Below, piece after piece: positions 61,652 to 64,000 of a stretch of 64,000 nt of DNA (its first letter is position 1; every line of letters begins with the position of its first letter). The DNA is from UBA5109 sp963975155. GTDB lineage: Bacteria; Pseudomonadota; Gammaproteobacteria; Pseudomonadales; Pseudohongiellaceae. A model generated the notes under the pieces. That model searched no databases and had not been told where the DNA came from. It worked only from the letters and a program-made list of their open reading frames with translations. The stretch covers positions 55,661 through 119,660 of the forward strand of contig CAXBFG010000008.1 of the NCBI GenBank assembly GCA_963975155.1, written 5' to 3'. A program made the translations under genes and the position numbers.

Positions 61652-62905
61652 TTAATCGATCCAGTCAGGAAGCTTTTTATCGACTAACACTTTCTTTAAG
61701 CGGGCATAGTCCGGTAAACCATTTTTGTAGGGTGGGTAATCTTCACCTAGTATCAGAGGGGAAAAATATTCTTTCGCTGCAGCGGTGATACCAAAACCAT
61801 CCTCAGTAATAAAATCGGCGGGCATCATCTTTTCAACGTTAGCCACATCTGAAAGGTTGGCTTCACCAACTTCCCAGGCATAGGGCGAATTACTTGTTCT
61901 GATAATAATAGGCATCACAGCATTTTTACCGGCCATTGCAAATTCCATAGCCGCCTTGCCCATAGCGTATGCCTGTGCAACATCTGTAGCAGAAGCAATA
62001 TGGCGCGCCGCACGTTGCAGGTAATCAGAAACAGCCCAGTGGTATTTATAGCCATGCTCATCCTTGATCATATTGGCTAAAGCTGGCGCAACACCGCCGA
62101 GCTGCATATGGCCAAAAGCATCCTTAGTGCCGGCATCCGCGAGGAAAGTGCCATCAGCATAATGAGCACCTTCGGATACCACGATGGCGCAATAACCATA
62201 TTTATCGACGCAGCTTTTTACTTTCCGCATAAACGCAGCTTTATCAAAGTCGACTTCCGGAAATACAATTATATGGGGAGCATCGCCATCCTGTTCGGCG
62301 GCCAGACCCGCTGCACCGGCAATCCAGCCAGCGTGGCGCCCCATGACTTCCATGACGAAAACCTTGGTTGAACTTTCGCTCATCGAGGCCACATCCAGCC
62401 CGGCTTCGCGAATGGATACCGCAACGTATTTGGCAACCGAGCCAAAGCCGGGGCAGTTATCCGTGAGGGGTAAATCATTGTCGACGGTCTTTGGAATGCC
62501 AATGCAGGTGAGCGGATAATCCATCTCTTTACTTAACTGAGCGACTTTATTCGCCGTATCCTGCGAATCACCACCGCCGTTGTAAAAAAAATAACCAATT
62601 TCGTGTGCTTTAAACACATCGATCAGGCGTTCGTATTCGGCTCGGTTTTCTTCAATGCTTTTTAATTTATAGCGACAGGAACCAAAAGCACCGGCTGGTG
62701 TGTGTCTTAATGCGGCAATGCTTTCACTGGATTCAAGGCTGGTATCAATCAACTCTTCCCGTAGCGCGCCGATGATGCCGTTCCTGCCGGCATAGACTTT
62801 ACCCAGTTCGGGGTTGGCCCGAGCTGTTTCGATCAGACCGCAGGCGGAAGCATTGATAACGGAAGTGACGCCGCCTGATTGTGCGTAAAAAATATTCTTG
62901 GGCAT
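61652..62905 (-). CDS. 6-phosphofructokinase, probably PPi-dependent
   Basis: Phosphorylates fructose 6-phosphate at C1, and in the PPi-dependent type also works in reverse. The 417-residue product has the family segments, with Asp113 in GGGDSQDT and Lys139 in PKTVDNDL. In ATP-dependent PFKs both positions are glycines; Asp and Lys at these sites mark pyrophosphate use (family knowledge). It is well above the 320 residues of E. coli PfkA. With pgi in this window it completes the first steps of glycolysis. Confidence 0.87.
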   Translation of the reverse strand: MPKNIFYAQSGGVTSVINASACGLIETARANPELGKVYAGRNGIIGALREELIDTSLESSESIAALRHTPAGAFGSCRYKLKSIEENRAEYERLIDVFKAHEIGYFFYNGGGDSQDTANKVAQLSKEMDYPLTCIGIPKTVDNDLPLTDNCPGFGSVAKYVAVSIREAGLDVASMSESSTKVFVMEVMGRHAGWIAGAAGLAAEQDGDAPHIIVFPEVDFDKAAFMRKVKSCVDKYGYCAIVVSEGAHYADGTFLADAGTKDAFGHMQLGGVAPALANMIKDEHGYKYHWAVSDYLQRAARHIASATDVAQAYAMGKAAMEFAMAGKNAVMPIIIRTSNSPYAWEVGEANLSDVANVEKMMPADFITEDGFGITAAAKEYFSPLILGEDYPPYKNGLPDYARLKKVLVDKKLPDWID

Positions 62906-62950
62906 TTGTAAAACTCCGAGCTGTAAATACTGTTTTTTTAATTTTCTCTG

Positions 62951-63598
62951 TTATTGCTTATTCTTACTTAAACAGAATCCAAACTGCTGGTATTTGGAAT
63001 CCATGGCTGTTCCAAGCAAAAGAATATTCAGGAAAAAGATGAAAAACTTGAAGCGGCCGGGGGAGTTTAGGCCGCCAAATTTTTTGATTGTAAATTGATG
63101 TTCTGTGAATGCGCGACGCATGCTCTTGTCAGTAAAAAATCGCAGATGGGTGCGATCCAGTACGCCGGCATCTTCATAGGGCCAGTCTTTCTTAAATATC
63201 AGGCTGCGCAGCACCGAGTAATAACGCACATTTGGCATGCTGCCTATTAAATGACCATCTACTGCCATTTTCATTTTAATCTGCTCAAAGAAGCGGTCAT
63301 GATCAGGCATATGTTCGATCACATCATTGCAGATAATCAGATCAAAATAGTCATTGGGCAGGTTTTCGACACATTCATCAAACGAGCATACAAAGAGCTG
63401 ATGAGCCTTGTCCCGGGCAATGTTGGCTGCATTCGGATTGGGTTCCACGCCCCAGATTTCGAGTTCAGGCTGATTTTTGAGGAGACGCCAGAAATTACCC
63501 TCGCCACAGCCAATTTCCAGCACTCTGGTATATTTTTCCGGCAGGAAAGGAATCAGGTCATCGCGGGTGAATTGATAATACTCGGGGTTTTCACTCAT
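62951..63598 (-). CDS. SAM-dependent methyltransferase, unknown substrate
   Basis: The 215-residue product has the class I methyltransferase fold: VLEIGCGEGNFWRLL near residue 26, the acidic loop VEPNP, and FDLIICNDVIEHMPDHD near residue 88. It resembles the group found with polysaccharide and capsule genes (Methyltransf_23), but no such neighbours are seen. A longer C-terminal part (from 130) has a hydrophobic patch. Confidence 0.82.
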   Translation of the reverse strand: MSENPEYYQFTRDDLIPFLPEKYTRVLEIGCGEGNFWRLLKNQPELEIWGVEPNPNAANIARDKAHQLFVCSFDECVENLPNDYFDLIICNDVIEHMPDHDRFFEQIKMKMAVDGHLIGSMPNVRYYSVLRSLIFKKDWPYEDAGVLDRTHLRFFTDKSMRRAFTEHQFTIKKFGGLNSPGRFKFFIFFLNILLLGTAMDSKYQQFGFCLSKNKQ

Positions 63599-63739
63599 AG
63601 AAGTGATCAGGCTCTGGGTTATAAATAAGCATTATACGGTAAGCACAAAAGGATTTGATCCCTAATATGCATGAAAGATTAGTCATTCCGTGGATATAGT
63701 TAGTGCCTTGGATTGATATTTTTTTGGTGTCCTGGCCGC
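63599..63739. other. Intergenic stretch before the terminal repeats
   Basis: A 141-base AT-rich stretch just upstream of the methyltransferase start on its own strand, so it likely holds that gene's promoter. No other feature was seen. Confidence 0.4.
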
Positions 63740-63868
63740 TGCTTCGATATTTCCTTCCCATTTTTTCGGCCGCTTTTATGGACGGAGGAAATCGTCGCAA
63801 TGCGAATCAGAGAGTCCTCGCGCTTAAGCGGAACTTTACTCAGTAAAAAGACAACTCAATGGGTTCAG
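63740..63868. repeat. Dispersed repeat (copy B), related to the core at 34583-34697
   Basis: Aligns with the core of the 34522 element, sharing ttcgat.tttccttcc, tcgtcgc.atgcga.tcag, agtcctcgcgcttaa.cgga and ctcaatgggttca. Copy B carries an extra segment of about 13 bases. The outer inverted arms of copy A are not present here. It is followed within 60 bases by a partial copy of the palindromic element. Confidence 0.72.
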
Positions 63869-63926
63869 ACGACCGGAACTGCAGCCTTCGTAGCAATGTT
63901 CCACTTTTTCAATGCAGTTAAGCGTA

Positions 63927-64000
63927 CTGGCGTGATGGCAAGCTATCCAGTCGGCGACCGTCTGACGACAGGGATGTCGTCAGCCGAGCCTGTACAGGGA
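63927..64000. repeat. Dispersed palindromic element (copy 2), cut by the window edge
   Basis: Matches the reverse complement of the 58094-58215 element, including the arm ggcgtgatggcaag and the hairpin CTGACGACA/TGTCGTCAG (63962-63983). The final visible bases tgtacaggga correspond to the middle of copy 1, so the rest lies beyond the window. Confidence 0.75.

Overview
The window is chromosomal DNA of a gammaproteobacterium. The ribosomal gene order is gammaproteobacterial. The CRP-type regulator is closer to Pseudomonas Vfr in its C-terminal half than to most CRP relatives. Many secreted or outer-membrane proteins, PQQ, cytochrome c and flavin enzymes and a GH84 hexosaminidase suggest an aerobic, probably aquatic or marine heterotroph. 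No genus can be named from the sequence alone. Almost all genes look intact and no prophage, insertion sequence or CRISPR array was seen.

Layout. 1-3100: end of the str operon (rpsL partial, rpsG, fusA), closed by a strong terminator; the expected tuf gene is absent. 3200-8400: an unrelated block sits where tuf would be: a PQQ dehydrogenase fused to cytochrome c, a secreted protein of unknown function, a DUF6152 protein and a trypsin-like protein. 8466-22990: a near-consensus promoter, then the S10, spc and alpha operons without interruption (rpsJ to rplQ, including secY, rpmJ and rpoA). 23000-33300: Vfr/CRP, cyclopropane fatty acid synthase, a POT peptide transporter, a third DUF6152 protein, a flavin-binding protein, DUF3307, an envelope stress-like operon (glycine zipper, PepSY, response regulator, sensor kinase) and an old yellow enzyme. 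33300-37900: GH84 hexosaminidase, a repeat element, a DUF481 outer-membrane protein, pgi and an array of decayed tRNA-Thr copies next to an intact tRNA-Thr(TGT). 37900-46100: hypothetical secreted proteins, a StyA/StyB-type two-component monooxygenase with a divergent LysR regulator, an NHL propeller, a CPBP protease and a small outer-membrane barrel. 46271-53130: an orphan modA, a DnaA-box cluster, a thioesterase, a VWA lipoprotein with ECF sigma and putative anti-sigma factor, Bcp, YbfF and HNH. 53350-58100: a second copy of the secreted-protein/DUF6152 module with a PepSY membrane protein, a DUF4097-like protein and a di-heme peroxidase. 58100-64000: a palindromic repeat, a beta-hydroxyacid dehydrogenase, a MORN protein, pdxH, tRNA-Thr(CGT), an AEC transporter, a PPi-type phosphofructokinase, a methyltransferase and two dispersed repeats.

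Themes. The most unusual coding signal is a repeated two-gene module (a secreted protein of about 340 residues followed by a DUF6152 protein). It lies once beside a PQQ/cytochrome c dehydrogenase and once beside a PepSY membrane protein. All three DUF6152 proteins are predicted to begin with His-His after signal-peptide cleavage, which suggests a metal site at the mature N-terminus. The most unusual noncoding signals are the tRNA-Thr-derived tandem array, two families of dispersed palindromic repeats and a cluster of DnaA boxes far from any dnaA gene. All functions are inferred from sequence; no search was run.
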